Assembly: GCA_949825065.1 (NCBI GenBank)
Contig: OX463838.1
Span: 6,116,251 to 6,180,250 of the forward strand
Direction of reading: 5' to 3'
DNA length: 64,000 nucleotides
DNA from: Odontocerum albicorne
Lineage: Eukaryota; Arthropoda; Insecta; Trichoptera; Odontoceridae
The position numbers and the translations under genes were made by a program. Under the pieces are notes generated by a model that searched no databases, was not told the DNA's origin, and saw only the letters and a program-made list of their open reading frames with translations. Numbering within the stretch: position 1 is the stretch's first letter; each line of letters begins with the position of its first letter. This document shows, piece after piece, positions 1 to 11,558 of this stretch.

Positions 1-40
1 CCACACGGTGGCCGGTCCTAAAACGTTTTGATCAAGGTAG
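1..40 (-). mobile_element. mariner element, terminal fragment cut by the window edge
   Basis: The first 40 bases match the right-hand end of the mariner copy at 48653-49571, ending in the same GATCAAGGTAG terminus, and are followed by TA at 41-42, the expected target duplication. In the other copy this end lies upstream of a minus-strand transposase, so the rest of this element should lie to the left of the window. Confidence 0.75.
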
Positions 41-1276
41 TATACCAATAATATTATAAAACAATGCTAGTTGATTGGTAAAAAATGCTTTTAAGCAATA
101 AAACCACCAGAGTATTTGCATGAAACTTCAAATAAATAAATATTCCAATAGAAAGGGTACATCGCAATTCACCTTGATAATAAGCTAACACTCCAATCCA
201 TTAAAACATAAAAAAAAAAAAAAAGTTTTTTGATACGTGATGAATATTTTATACCTTGAAAAACTGTTATCCTATTTTAAGTGAAAAAAACCTTCAATCT
301 AGATCAACGTTTTTATTATTTTATTTTTAATTAATGAGTTGACTAACGAGCGAAATATTTCTCTTAACCCTCGTTAGCGATAAAAAATAAGGGAGGATCC
401 GAGGCTAAAATACGGTATCTTAAACGCGGTCATTATTCTGATTAACGTACAAAAAGGACAATCCATATTTCATTGGCACTGTGACAAGATTTTTAAATGA
501 TAAAATACTCGGTACTCACATAAAACATTATAATAACAATTACCCAATGCTCTGAAGTACCGTCCAGAGGGAAAACCAAATTATAAAATATAAAAACAGA
601 TGATACCTAAATAATAAATAGTTGTTGATAATAATTAAAATAATTGTTCCTTGTAATAATAACAGATGTCGCTTTATTTTCACTTTTGTAAATAGAAAGA
701 ATAGCGCTCAGTAAAAAATCAATTTTAAAATTGAAATCATACACATATGAATGCAATCACACCGTTTCACTGTCGGGGCACACAGAGAAGAGAGATTGTC
801 AGAATTTCCTATCGTGACACATATGTCTCACGTCTTCTACATTCAAACACCTCATACAGCTCCTATAACTTTTCTGACTTTCTACTTTTCACATTTTGTG
901 ATTCTGCGACGATAATTCAGTATATAATTTTCAAAAGAAAATCTCCAGTCAGCCTTACATTGGTTCTTTTTCGGGCCAATTGGCTTCTCCAATCTAGTGG
1001 CGTTAAATGATAGTTTTGCTGCATTGAAAATTTTCTGTAAAAATACTGTACATTTCCCAGGCTGTCTGAACTTCAGGCCCTAAGTCAATTATTTTACAAG
1101 TATATTTACTGTGCTGCCAGTCATTTTGGATCTGATGTATCGTCGCTACTATTATTTTCACAGAGGAGTCGATTTAGGCAGTCCCTTCTTCGTCCCTATC
1201 TGACCTCTCGCTCATAAAAAATAAAGAAAAACTCAATATTCTAGTGCTTACCGCATTTGATGTAGACTTATTTTGT
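41..1276. other. Anonymous AT-rich stretch
   Basis: No coding region, tRNA-like box or mobile element end was recognised. A short open stretch near 747-1010 has no recognisable domain and is treated as chance. Confidence 0.5.
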
Positions 1277-1384
1277 CCCTTATAACAGATTGCACTGCAC
1301 TGTTCTTACATATTGTAATACTTTACATTCCCCTTATAACAGATTGCACTGCACTGTTCTTACATATTGTAATATTTTACATGT
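1277..1384. repeat. 54-bp tandem duplication
   Basis: Two adjacent copies of a 54-bp unit beginning CCCTTATAACAGATTG start at 1277 and 1331. They differ at only a few positions near the unit end, which suggests a fairly recent local duplication. Confidence 0.85.
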
Positions 1385-1411
1385 TCAATAACTTAAAAAA
1401 ATAACTTGAAA

Positions 1412-1511
1412 ACGACACCCAGAACCGAAGAACATACATCCTGAGAACGAGAAGAGCCGACCCCAACAGCCTACCTAGGCAATGAGTTGGGGCAGTGCCA
1501 GGAAGAATAAT
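1412..1511 (+). mobile_element. Probable RTE-type LINE 3' end fragment
   Basis: The stretch reads ...GAGAAGAGCCGACCCCAAC...GGCAGTGCCAGGAAGAATAATAA. GAAGAGCCGACCCCAA followed by a short AAT/AAG-type tail resembles the 3' ends of insect RTE-type retrotransposons. No coding part remains, so the assignment rests on this short resemblance. Confidence 0.35.
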
Positions 1512-3087
1512 AACTTACTATATAAAAATGTTTCGGAAACTATTCCAAACTTAACAAATACTTTGAGAATTATTCTCTATATAGAAAAGTTTTCATAAGT
1601 ATTGATGTAGCACGAAATAGTATTTAAAATTCCGCTATTTATCACTTAACATGAATAAATATCTAAATCCGTATATTTTATGGAAGGAAATCAAATTTAA
1701 TTCAAATTGTTCATGTATCGATCAGTGAGCATGAAATTTTAAAATAACTCAATTGCATTAACCACATATTATCGATCCCATTAGGCAACTGCATTCACTC
1801 AAGTATGTAACTGTGAACCGATTCAACCACATTGTTTGCTTAGCTATTCATGAAAATAGAGTGATGATATTATCTTAAACAGTAAACCAAATATTTATTT
1901 TTCATCACGGGATGTACCTATTGGGTAAGTCAAAAAGAATAGATCTCCATTTCATTATACCTTGGAACAAATGTTTTACTTCTACAAGCACCCATACACC
2001 TAGTCATGCATGTATCGCATTTAAAAGTCTTTTAAATTTTTCACCGTTCGAAATTTAATAAATTTGGTCGTGCCATGTTTTTTCAAGCGGTTGTATACCA
2101 CTGTAATATACAGTTTTTTTGCAAATTAATCATTATTCATTGTTTCTACGTGTTTGAACCATCTCAATGCTTCTTCCTTCATCTGAAACACTGCACATTC
2201 TTTCAATCCGCATTTCTCCCCAATATTCTAATTAATTATTCTGCCATATATTGTTTTTCCACATATTCGAAGTCACCCTCTTATTTCCATTGCTAACATT
2301 TTTTTGCTACGTCCAAGTTCGCATATTTACCTGTTGAGATTTGCGATTTGCATGTCTTTATGTTTGGACTAAAATTGTATTACAAGAAGTCAGCAACCAT
2401 TCACTCTTTTGTCTGCTGTTACACTTATTTCAATATAAAACTTCACGCGGTTATTCGAAATGGAAATGCATTTTTGTATTACTTTCTACCCCGTAAATAT
2501 GACATTTCATGTTAATGCACAAAAATATGCTACTCTAATAACTACAAAACAAGTATTTTTATTTCTACCATAAAATGATGGAAATTATTGGTCAATTTAT
2601 TCATTGTATAATAGTGTATTGTAATATATAATACTTGATTTATTTTTAGTAAAACCTGTTAGGTATTTTATTGTGTAACAAACTCTTCTAACAAATGATG
2701 AATTTATTGAAAAGGTCTTAATCGAACTTTATCCCGTTGTTCTTTTATGAAATTCTCTTTGTTGAAATAAGACGTCTTAACATCAACGCCACGGAAGTTT
2801 TCTTTCTTGAAATAGTATTAATTGTAAGGATTATTAATAAACATCCAATGTTCTTGTAAAATAAATATCTCAAATTAATTCACAGTATAGTAGGTTTTTT
2901 TTCTCAATCCTATTTATTACTTTTTTTTTCACGAAAATAGAATATCTTTGTTCTTTAATTTGTATTTTGTCTATTTTATTTTAAAACAGTCCATGGGTTT
3001 TTATCGACCATTAAAAAGTCTATACTCAATTACATTAACATAAATATCATTTGCCACAAAAATTACAAATGTTAAAATAAATCACAA
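1512..3087. other. Anonymous AT-rich stretch
   Basis: Nothing recognised on either strand. Short open frames, for example near 2075-2296, are rich in Phe, Cys and Tyr as expected of AT-rich noncoding DNA. Confidence 0.5.
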
Positions 3088-3285
3088 AGACGACCTCCGT
3101 GGCCTGGTGGTAAGATACTTGTCTGCCGATCCGGAGATTGCGGGTTCGATCCCCGCTGGAACCCAGATTTTTAAAAAATAGGATTCCAGTCTGGTTTACA
3201 CTTAGGGCTTATAAAAACATATTTCTAGTTGGTTGGAAGAGATTACTACATGGAAATAAGCTCGCCAGTAAAAAAAAATTTTTTT
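3088..3285 (+). mobile_element. tRNA-derived SINE, near full length
   Basis: The head at about 3091-3163 resembles a tRNA, with an A-box-like GTGGCCTGGTGGTAAG and a perfect T-arm/B box GCGGGTTCGATCCCCGC. The 5' and 3' sides of the head do not pair as an acceptor stem, so this is not a functional tRNA. A middle part (GATTCCAGTCTGGTTT) and a tail (TTGGTTGGAAGAGATT...GCCAG) follow, then an A-run. The tail is shared with LINE A. This is the best preserved head of the family in the window; other copies lie near 18.1, 18.8, 23.5, 31.8, 45.4, 50.6, 50.8, 58.0, 59.1, 60.2, 63.1, 63.4 and 63.6 kb. Confidence 0.8.
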
Positions 3286-3650
3286 TATCGAAAAGCAGTA
3301 AGCACATGTATATCACACATAAAAAAAAACAAACTTGAGATAGGGCAAGGCTCAGGCAATCAAAGACCCAATCATACGAAAGAAATAAAAAAAATATCTA
3401 AGAAAATAATAAAAGTATGCGTTTGCACAATCAATCTACTTCAATACAAAAAAGCCCACCGAAACTTCAACATATTTTAAAATATCTTGAAAAGTTTGAG
3501 AGAAACATTATCAACAAAAATGAAGCTGTAAAATATCGACGAGAGCTACGTCATGGTACGGGATTAATGGTTCAGACAAACAAAAACGGTCCTTAAGAGA
3601 ACTTTTAAAGGCATTAAGACTGTCATCGAATATTTGCGAGACTGCAACGT

Positions 3651-4769
3651 AGTTATTACCCAACCGATGCAATATGGGTACGAAAGAAACACTTAGTCCT
3701 TCAACTAGTTATTACTCAACCGATGCAATATGGGTACGAAAGAAACACTTAGTCCTTCAACTAGTTATTACCCAACCGATGTAATATGGGTACGAAAGAA
3801 ACACTTAATCCTTCAACTAGTTATTACCCAACCGATGAAATATGGGTACCAAAGAAACACTTAGTCCTTCAACTAGTTATTACCCAACTGATGCAATATG
3901 AGTACGAAAGAAACACTAAGTCCTTCAACTAGTTATTACCCAACCGATGCAATATGGGTACGAAAGTAACACTTAGTCCTTCAACTAGTTATTACCAAAC
4001 CGATGCAATATGGGTACGAAAGAAACACTTAATCCTTCAACTAGTTATTACCCAACCGATGCAATATGGGTACGAAAGAAACACTTAGTCCTTCAACTAG
4101 TTATTACTCAACCGATGCAATATGGGTACGAAAGTAACACTTAGTCCTTCAACTAGTTATTACCAAACCGATGCAATATGGGTACGAAAGAAACACTTAG
4201 TCCTTCAACTAGTTATTACCCAACCGATGCAATATGAGTACGAAAGAAACGCTTAGTCCTTCAACTAGTTATTACCAAACCGATGCAATACGGGTACGAA
4301 AGAAACACTTAGTCCTTCAACTAGTTATTACCCAACCGATGCAATATGGGTACGAAAGAAACACTTAGTCCTTCAACTAGTTATATCCCAACCGATGCAA
4401 TATGGGTACGAAAGAAACACTTAGTCCTTCAACTAGTTATTACCAAACCGATGCAATATGGGTACGAAAGAAACACTTAGTCCTTCAACTAGTTATTACT
4501 CAACCGATGCAATATGGGTACGAAAGTAACACTTAGTCCTTCAACTAAATATTACCAAACCGATGCAATATGGGTACGAAAGAAACGCTTAGAACTTCAA
4601 CTAGTTATTACCCAACCGATGCAATATGGGTACGAAAGAAACACTTAGTCCTTCAACTAGTTATTACCCAACCGATGTAATATGGGTACGAAAGAAACGC
4701 TTAGTCCTTCAACTAGTTATTACCCAACCGATGCAATATGGGTACGAAAGAAACACTCAGTCCTTCATC
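3651..4769. repeat. 56-bp satellite array, about 20 copies
   Basis: A 56-bp unit with the core CAACCGATGCAATATGGG and GAAAGAAACACTTAGTCC repeats about 20 times head to tail. Most units differ by only one or two substitutions, for example ACCCAACC, ACTCAACC or ACCAAACC. Shared variants recur every few units, which suggests that blocks of several units were duplicated together. Open frames across it are by-products of the repeat. Confidence 0.95.
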
Positions 4770-5035
4770 TCTCATACCGGAATAAATCTTTCAGACTTGT
4801 ATTTCTCGAAGGTAATAAATTTTATTTACTTCGGAAAGTCAATTATCCCATTCACTAATTTAAAAAGCAAGATTAAATCAAACATCACTCTTAGATCGAA
4901 AAGTTTCATCAAGTTCAGACGCGATAACAACATACTCGTTTTATAGTTAACATCATAATTTCTATGACCGAGCCTTAACTTAATGTGACTCAAAAAGCTA
5001 TACTGCACCCTCTCCAGAGCGGTCGAGTAAACTAC
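4770..5035 (-). pseudogene. LINE reverse transcriptase C-terminal fragment, decayed
   Basis: On the minus strand about 60 codons read QYSFLSHIKLRLG...LNLMKLFDLRVMFD followed by LILLFKLVNGIIDFP. This matches the region after the RT domain of Jockey-like LINEs, where a leucine-rich stretch ends in 'LLFLYKLLNG.ID.P'. The similarity stops where the 56-bp satellite begins. Neither a complete RT nor a 3' tail is present, so it is a fragment. Confidence 0.55.
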
Positions 5036-5307
5036 CTAATAAGGAGTCCAGATACTGGAGCTTTATTCCAGTTTAATATTAATATTTTATAATACGTATT
5101 ATTTGGATATATAATATTATATATTTTTATGTAATTAATGTAATGCACCGTATGTGTGCTGAGTGTTGCTGTTTTTTTTTTACTTGTTAAATATTTTACC
5201 TTTAACAAGTATTTAGAAAATCTCCCTATAGTTTTTAAAGGGTATTATAGTATATACACGTTTCTAATAAATGAAAAATATAAAAAAAGAGGAGAAATAA
5301 ACGTATA

Positions 5308-5541
5308 CGAATGTTCAAGGGTGTGGGATGAAAAACATCTGGTGTCCCCATGGCTGGGTTCGCCCTATATTGGTGGGGTGTATCTTGGCCGGAGGGGGTG
5401 TTATCAGATGAGCCCAAACCTTTTGATAGCTTCTGTTTTTTAATGTATTCTCTTTTTAATGTGTTCTTGAAATGTGTCTAAATGTATTATGTACATACTA
5501 TGTTGCTATCAATAAACCTGTATTTATTTATTTATTTATTA
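5308..5541 (+). mobile_element. LINE 3' end (family B), ending in TTTATT repeats
   Basis: A G-rich stretch with CCTATATTGGTGGGGTGTAT and GATGAGCCCA is followed by TGCTATCAATAAACCTG and a (TTTA)n tail. The same sequence occurs at 47290-47515, which makes it a dispersed repeat with a retroposon-like tail. No coding part of the parent element can be recognised here. Confidence 0.6.
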
Positions 5542-5919
5542 TGAAGACTTATAAATTCAAAGGGATGATAGATAGATAGATAGTGTTTACAAAAATGTAG
5601 AAAAACAGGAACCTTTAGAACCAACTATTAGCTGATGAGAACCGTTATACATAAAAACTCTTTTTGAAGGAAAAAATCTACTCTAGGAAGTTGTGCTAAA
5701 CATAAACAGATAAATAATGTCAGTTCTTATCATATCATATCCAGACACACGACTGGAGATTATTTTTCATCTCTTTGTTTAGAACCTTTTCTTATTCTCG
5801 TAGATTCATATTTCTTCTATATTTTATATCTCACTGCCGCAATGTAGTCGTGTTATTGGAGTGTCTAAGTAAAATACGGAAAGTAAGAGAAATCATTTTA
5901 TTTATAAATATTCTTATAA
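5542..5919. other. Unassigned stretch with a GATA microsatellite
   Basis: A short (GATA)n run lies at about 5565-5582. Nothing else was recognised before the Penelope fragment. Confidence 0.5.
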
Positions 5920-6408
5920 ATGGAGCAAGCTCCTATTTATAAAAACAGATCATACGAAATAACCATAAAGTCAGCTTTTTACACTAATTTTAATCTCCGG
6001 AAACTCTTATTAAACGGGAAAGGCAAAAATGGAATACTTAGCAACAGTGGTGTGTATAAACTTTTATGTGCTGACTGTGATAATTTCTATATAGGAAAGA
6101 CAGGAAGATCTTTTGAAAAGAGATTTCGTGAACACAAATCCGCCTTAACAAATCCTCTAATTTATTCTGAAATGGCTAATCATTGTCAGCGTGAAAATCA
6201 TACATTTTCTATCGATGATGCCAAATTCTTACATATCAGTAATAACGGAAATAAATTGGACATATTAGAGGCCCTAGAAATTTCTAAGTCAGTGGATCGA
6301 GGTGAACATCTGGCAAACACATATAAACCAAGAATTTTTCCGCTGCTCGCCGAGGTCGTCCCATGCCTCCCTCAGCCCTCAGTCTCCAGCCCGAATGTTT
6401 ACCGTTAG
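5920..6408 (+). CDS. Penelope-like element GIY-YIG endonuclease domain
   Basis: The 162-codon frame encodes the C-terminal endonuclease of a Penelope-like retroelement, which nicks target DNA during integration. GVY lies at residues 44-46 and YIG at 57-59. A CxxC pair (Cys50, Cys53) precedes YIG as in Penelope endonucleases. Arg63, Arg68, Glu71 and His72 lie in the GRSFEKRFREH helix, with His88 and His94 downstream. Glu117 in an EALEI context and Asn133 in LANTY complete the expected catalytic set. No reverse transcriptase is seen upstream, so the copy is 5' truncated and the first Met is only the first in frame. A second, disrupted copy lies at 41450-42168. Confidence 0.85.
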   Translation: MEQAPIYKNRSYEITIKSAFYTNFNLRKLLLNGKGKNGILSNSGVYKLLCADCDNFYIGKTGRSFEKRFREHKSALTNPLIYSEMANHCQRENHTFSIDDAKFLHISNNGNKLDILEALEISKSVDRGEHLANTYKPRIFPLLAEVVPCLPQPSVSSPNVYR

Positions 6409-6605
6409 AAACGTGTATCTCGGTACCAGTTCGAACAGAATTCAGTCTTGTTTGTGCTCTCCGATGATGAGGTGAAAGCCTTGAAACCGGTAGGGTTATA
6501 CCGTTACAAAAACGCGAATGAACAGTGTTTGATAAAACAAATTACAATGTATTTAAACCTGCACAACGTTAATGCCTTAACTATAAATAAAATATTAGAA
6601 ATTAT
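6409..6605 (+). mobile_element. Penelope-like element 3' terminal region
   Basis: The 3' flank of the endonuclease frame matches, on the opposite strand, the flank of the copy at 41.4 kb. Shared landmarks are CGGTACCAGTTCGAACAG, GGGTTATACCGTTAC and CAGTGTTTGATAAAACAAAT. The last motif also occurs alone at 15.5 kb and in two tandem copies at 42.2 kb, so it behaves as a terminal repeat of the family. Confidence 0.7.
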
Positions 6606-7756
6606 TTTATGTGTTGCACACAAGAGAGTATATATGTAGCATACATGAAAGTACCCGTATTGTGTTGTAATGTATTATAAATACTTTTGTTGTTTACAGT
6701 ACAAACTTTCAAGTTTATTGCTTTGTGGCAATCTCACAGTATTGTGGTTTATATATGAACGAGAAAACGAATAAATTGATCGTCTCAAACAAAGTTGAAA
6801 GGCGATTTCAATTCTGAACTTCTTTGTAGTGCAGCAAACTTCAATTATTAGAGTTTCATTCCAGTTTTTTTATATCTAGTATCACTTAGTGGGTATATTA
6901 CAATGTAGTTATTTTTTCCAACCAACCAAAAATATGTTAAAAATTCATGAAGTAAAAATTAAACTACAATAGAATCCTTTTTTTTTTTAACAGAGGTTCC
7001 ATCTATGAAACGGACGTGTTGTTTCGCTTGTAAAGATAAGATTCAAAGAAATGTTTGACAAAGGCTATAAATTGGATATGTAAGGGATGGATCACATATC
7101 AATCACATATATCCTTTCTTGCTGGGGACAGCAGACAAGCAGGATCAACATTTTATTTAAATATTCAAGTGAAAAGGATTGGGTGTAGTAAAATATATTT
7201 TACGAGGACGTATAAACAAATTGTTGCAGATTTCATAAAACGGGTGGTAAAAAAGAATTGTACAAAATATTTATACGAATCTACTATTTTTTCTTGCTCG
7301 ATTATCGTAACCTTTACCAGATTACAATTCTAAACGTGTCGTATTATTTCGGTCACATAATAGGTTAATCCTTAGAAATATCGTTAAAAAACTTCGAAAA
7401 CCAGAAAGAAGAAAATAAAAAAAAAACACGAGAGTAAAGCTTATATTTGGTTTAAATATTTTGATTTACTCGTAGGTATCGTTTTATTCAGAATCTATTG
7501 CATTCAACAGCACTATATTCCTTATTATAGTACGCTTAGCGAAATAAATAATGGCGTATATTTGACATTAATCCAATAGTCATTGCAAGAAGGGTAATTT
7601 AATGAGAAATCTACAATTTCATTAATTATATTTTCAAATATTCGTACTGGAAATAATCTAACACGACAGCCCACAATTACGTAACATTGAAAAAACTTGT
7701 TGTTTTATACCACTATAGATTTTTTCAAACGTTTCAATAAGCTAACGATACTCTTA
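6606..7756. other. Anonymous AT-rich stretch with a tiny SINE-tail fragment
   Basis: About 25 bases near 6925-6950 (CCAACCAACCAAAAATATG) match the antisense SINE/LINE A tail region. Nothing else was recognised. The short open stretch at 7055-7333 has no identifiable domain. Confidence 0.4.
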
Positions 7757-7758
7757 TA

Positions 7759-9046
7759 CAAGGGCTGTTACTTAAGTTTTGAGATATGGCAACACCAGTG
7801 TAGATACGTCAAATCTGACATCAGCATCGTGAAGTTTGACGTTTTTAATGGTATACGCGTTCATAAAGTTTTGTCATACGAGGGCTATTTGTGTTGTTTA
7901 TAGTGACTTGAAAAATTCATCTCGGCCAAAAATGGAATTAAATCGTGAACATTTTCGTGCGATGATTTTTTTATGATTTTCGACGTAAACTGACTCAACA
8001 ACAGTGTGCCAATCAACTCGCTTTGACTTTTAATAATGAAGCACCATCCCGGACCACTGTGTTTCGCTGCTTTTCCGTATTCAATCGTAGTCGTAGTTTG
8101 CTCCAGGACGAATTTCGTGAAGGTCGTCCAAAATCGGTTGTTGTGCCAGAAAACATCGATGCTGTGCGTGAACTGATATTGCAAGATCGTCATGTGACTT
8201 ATCGTGAGATTGAGGCATGTGCATTAGTTCCACTCACATACATTTAACATTGCATGAACATTTGGCCGTCAAAAAGAATTGTTCGCGTTGGGTACCGCAT
8301 AATTTGGCAATCGCTCAAAAAAAGGCTCGTGACGATTGGTCTAAAGAAATATTTAAAAAAATCGATCGCGGTGCTTCAAAAGACGTCTATAAGATTGTGA
8401 TAGGTGACGAATTATGGATATATGCATATGAGCTAAAAACTAAACAGCAGTCGACTGTATAGGTCTTTCAAGACGAGCCAAATCCAACAAAAGTTGTTCG
8501 CGCACGAAGCACTTCGAAGCAAATGGTGGCTTGTTTCTTCGGTATAAATGGTCAAATCGCAACAGTGCCTTTAGTGGAACGTTGTACGGTCAATTCTAAA
8601 TGGTAAACCACTATTTGTTTGCCAGAAGTGTTCGGATAAATGAAGAAAACCAACCGCCGAAGACGGATCATTCTCCACCACGAAAATGCGAGCTCTCACA
8701 CATCGGCTCAAACAAGTGACTTTTTGAGCACTGAAAACATCAAACTGATGGGTCATCCGCCGTAAAGCCCTGATTTGGCACCCAATGACTTCTTTTTATT
8801 CCGGAACACCAAAAATAAATTGCGAGGTCAACGTTTTTCGACACCTGAAGAAGCGGTTAATGCGTTCAAAACGCATGTTTTGAAGTTATCTCATTTGGAG
8901 TGGAAAAAGTGCTTTGAAAATTAGTTCAAACGCATGCAAAAGTGTATTGATCTTCATTGAGAGTATTTTGAAAAACAATAAAGCCATTTTCGATGATGAA
9001 TATTTGTTTTTACTTGATTGTCTCAAAAGTTAAGTAGCAACCTTCG
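7759..9046 (+). mobile_element. mariner transposon, full length, inactivated transposase
   Basis: The element is 1,288 bp, flanked by TA (7757-7758 and 9047-9048), with imperfect terminal inverted repeats of about 28 bp. The transposase reads from ATG at 7932 (MELNREHFRAMIF). A frameshift falls near 7970 in a T-run. The helix-turn-helix part follows (SRTTVFRCFSVFNRSR, then DEFREGRPKSVVVPENID). The first catalytic Asp is present in IVIGDELW. The second is Glu instead of Asp (LHHENASSH), and the third is in SPDLAPND. At least four Trp or Tyr codons have become stops, for example TGG to TAG near 8460. It is a typical mariner of about 345 codons, now dead. Confidence 0.93.
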
Positions 9047-9048
9047 TA

Positions 9049-10261
9049 CATATTCAACTTAAAATACTTAAACGGATTACTTAATCATAACTGTCAGAAA
9101 AACACTATGTTAAGATTACTTTTTTTATTACCTTATATAATGTTAGCGTGCTTCTAAATGTTTCATATTGTTAATAAAATAAGTTTTAATGCATTGTTCG
9201 ATGTTTTATTTTTGGGCGGCGGCTCGGACCTTTTTGGCAAAGGGAACGTGCAGTACCGATACGGTGTTGACCTACGCAGTAGGCAGGGATGGCGTCTCTA
9301 GTATATTATATACTTTTTAACGCATGATGGAGACTGATAAACTATCACTTTTACATCTGAGTGGGGCAAAGTACCAAACCAGCCTATACAACGAATATGT
9401 TGAAATGAGATAATTGAGCTCAAAGTCTATGGGTTATTATAAATCAAATGTGTAATTAATGTTTTTTTTATTCATTGAACAGATACATTCTAAAACTAAT
9501 ATATTGTAATACAATAAAAATAAAAAATTAATCTAATATTATGACAAGATTATTTGATGATTAAATTTTTTTTGTTCGGTAGGCAAATTTGACATAAAAG
9601 TATATCACGAAAATCGCTTTGCCAAAAAAAATTATAGATGGCAGCAGTAATACCATTTAGAATTTTTAAGTAAAGGCACTTCTGGCTTATAAAGAAACGT
9701 TATGTTACTCAAATTTTAACACTAGCTCATAATTTTTTATTTGTTGGATAGTCTGGTTTGGCTCAATGCCACTCATATAGCTATACAAAGCTCCTAATAT
9801 TTTAAGTAAGTTTACGTATTATTCATTACATTAACATAGCAGTCGATCTATTTTAAAGATTTGCTATTAATTAAAATAACTTATTGATTTGTATTTTTTG
9901 ACACGTTTATAGCAAACGAGTAAGTAGAAAGTTATTTTTTCCACAGATTATTAAGGTATTGAAGTTTAACCATATTTTATTTTAACCCTTTAAACGAGGT
10001 GTTATTACTTTTATTAAAATATTGATAGTTTATTTTGTAATATTTTTAATATAACTAAATTAAAGGGTTACTTATGCTTCTAAAAATAAGATTGAGAGAA
10101 ACAATTTACTCGTAGCGGTGGTTATTGAGCTGGTTACTATCTGAAAGAAGGTCCAGCACGTTTACCGTATGGTCTTGTATCATGTATATAAACTGAGACA
10201 TTTACTTGTATAGTATTTAAACTTCATTATACAGAGTTTGATAAAAATGATTATTTGTAAG
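9049..10261. other. Anonymous stretch
   Basis: A slightly GC-richer patch at about 9205-9300 (GGGCGGCGGCTCGGACC...CTACGCAGTAGGCAGG) stands out from the AT-rich background, but I could not assign it. Nothing else was recognised. Confidence 0.4.
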
Positions 10262-10759
10262 ATGACTAGCATAACAGATGCTTCTTCGTTGACTATCACC
10301 TGAGAGTAAGCATCTTTCTCCCCGGCAGCCCGAAAAAGATCCCGAACGCTCCTTATACCAGTCCAATCACGTATATTGCGGATCCACGAGATTTGCCTCT
10401 TTGTACTTTGCTCATCTAAGTACATGAACTAAATAGGACACCTTTCGGATTTTAATATTAATCAGCAACTCTCAATCAACTTTGGCTCTTTGAAGAACCC
10501 TTGTGCTGCTGACTATATCCGTCCAGGGTATCCGAAGCATTCTCCGGTGTATCCACATTTCAAATGCTTCCAGTCGGTTCATACTACCAACTTTGAGGGC
10601 CCATGATTCTACCCCATATAAAATCACTGACCAAACGTAGCATTTGACTAATCGTTGTCGAAGTTTCAAGTTTAGATTATCATCGCAGAATGCACTTCTG
10701 TTGCAACTGACAAAAACAGATGCCACTGACAATATTACGAACGACTTTATAGTACACAT
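10262..10759 (-). pseudogene. RTE-type LINE relic, C-terminal region
   Basis: On the minus strand the frame contains LRQRLVKCYVWSVILYG, then MNRLEAFEMWIHRRMLRI followed by PWTD. After a stop and a short internal deletion it continues SWIRNIRDWTGIRSVRDLF. The copy at 41690-42118 has the missing stretch in between, which shows that this one lost about 60 bp. It is the region downstream of the RT catalytic core and is non-functional. Confidence 0.75.
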
Positions 10760-10774
10760 TTGAACATCTTTATT

Positions 10775-11558
10775 ATTATTTATTTTTATTTAACACTTTT
10801 ATTGCAATACAATCTGGCGTGCTTATTGCCAGGTGGCAATCTCTTCCAACCAACCAGACAAAAGTATATTAAGCAAGTTACGTGGTCGCATAAATAATTC
10901 AAATGACTATCCATCCCCTCGAAATCCATAAACATAAACGCGAGAACATGCCCACGAATCCCACAAAGACGGACAATCACCCGAACATTATTTTTCATAT
11001 AAAGTGAGATATCATCAATCAAAAGGAAAGGCAAGGATGGTGGAGAGGAAAGGAAAAGAAAAATCAGGAATGAAACACGTTATTTTACTGACTAGAAATT
11101 AAGAGTTTTTTCAGTCGCTTCTTAAAGCATGCCAAGGACGAAGCGAGTCTTATATTGGTTTGTAACTGATTCCAGAGTCTCACTGCATGGACAGTAAAGG
11201 ACGACGTAAAGAAAGAAGAGCGATAAACTGGAAAGGCCAATAAACAATCTCTGTTTGAGCGTAGCGCTAATCCATGATTGGAAAGACGCTGAAAATTTTC
11301 GATGAGATAAGAGGGTGCGGCGGGACAGTTAAGGATATTATACAATAGAGACAGTATGTGAATTTGGCGTCTATTTCTAACATTCAACCAGTTCAATGCC
11401 TTCTGGTATGAAGTTATATGATCGTACTTTCGTAGGTTGAAAATAAATCTTAGACACACATTTTGAAGACGCTGTAATTTGTCCAGCTGTTCCTCTGTAA
11501 CATCCAAGTAACATACGTCCACACAGTCCAGAATCGGAAAGAGCAGAGATTGGAACAA
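10775..11558 (-). mobile_element. LINE A, 3' end copy with post-RT coding region
   Basis: The minus-strand frame 11558-11085 (157 codons) matches the end of Jockey/CR1-type LINE polyproteins after the RT domain: LFPILDCVDVCYLD, LDKLQRLQNVCLRFIF and ARSLACF-like ends (LASSLACFKKRLKKLL). It is followed by about 300 bp of 3' region, then GGTTGGAAGAGATTGCCACC and TGGCAATAAG, ending in AATAAAAGTGTTAAATAAA. Related copies lie at 26.15-26.71, 31.92-32.6, 46.5-46.74 and 53.75-54.21 kb. The 5' end is truncated near 11558. Confidence 0.8.

Noticed and set aside
3091..3163. tRNA gene
   Set aside because: The T-arm is perfect, but the ends do not form an acceptor stem, and the same head occurs in many SINE copies.
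3651..4769. CRISPR-like array
   Set aside because: Units are uniform 56-bp head-to-tail copies without unique spacers, and the context is eukaryotic.
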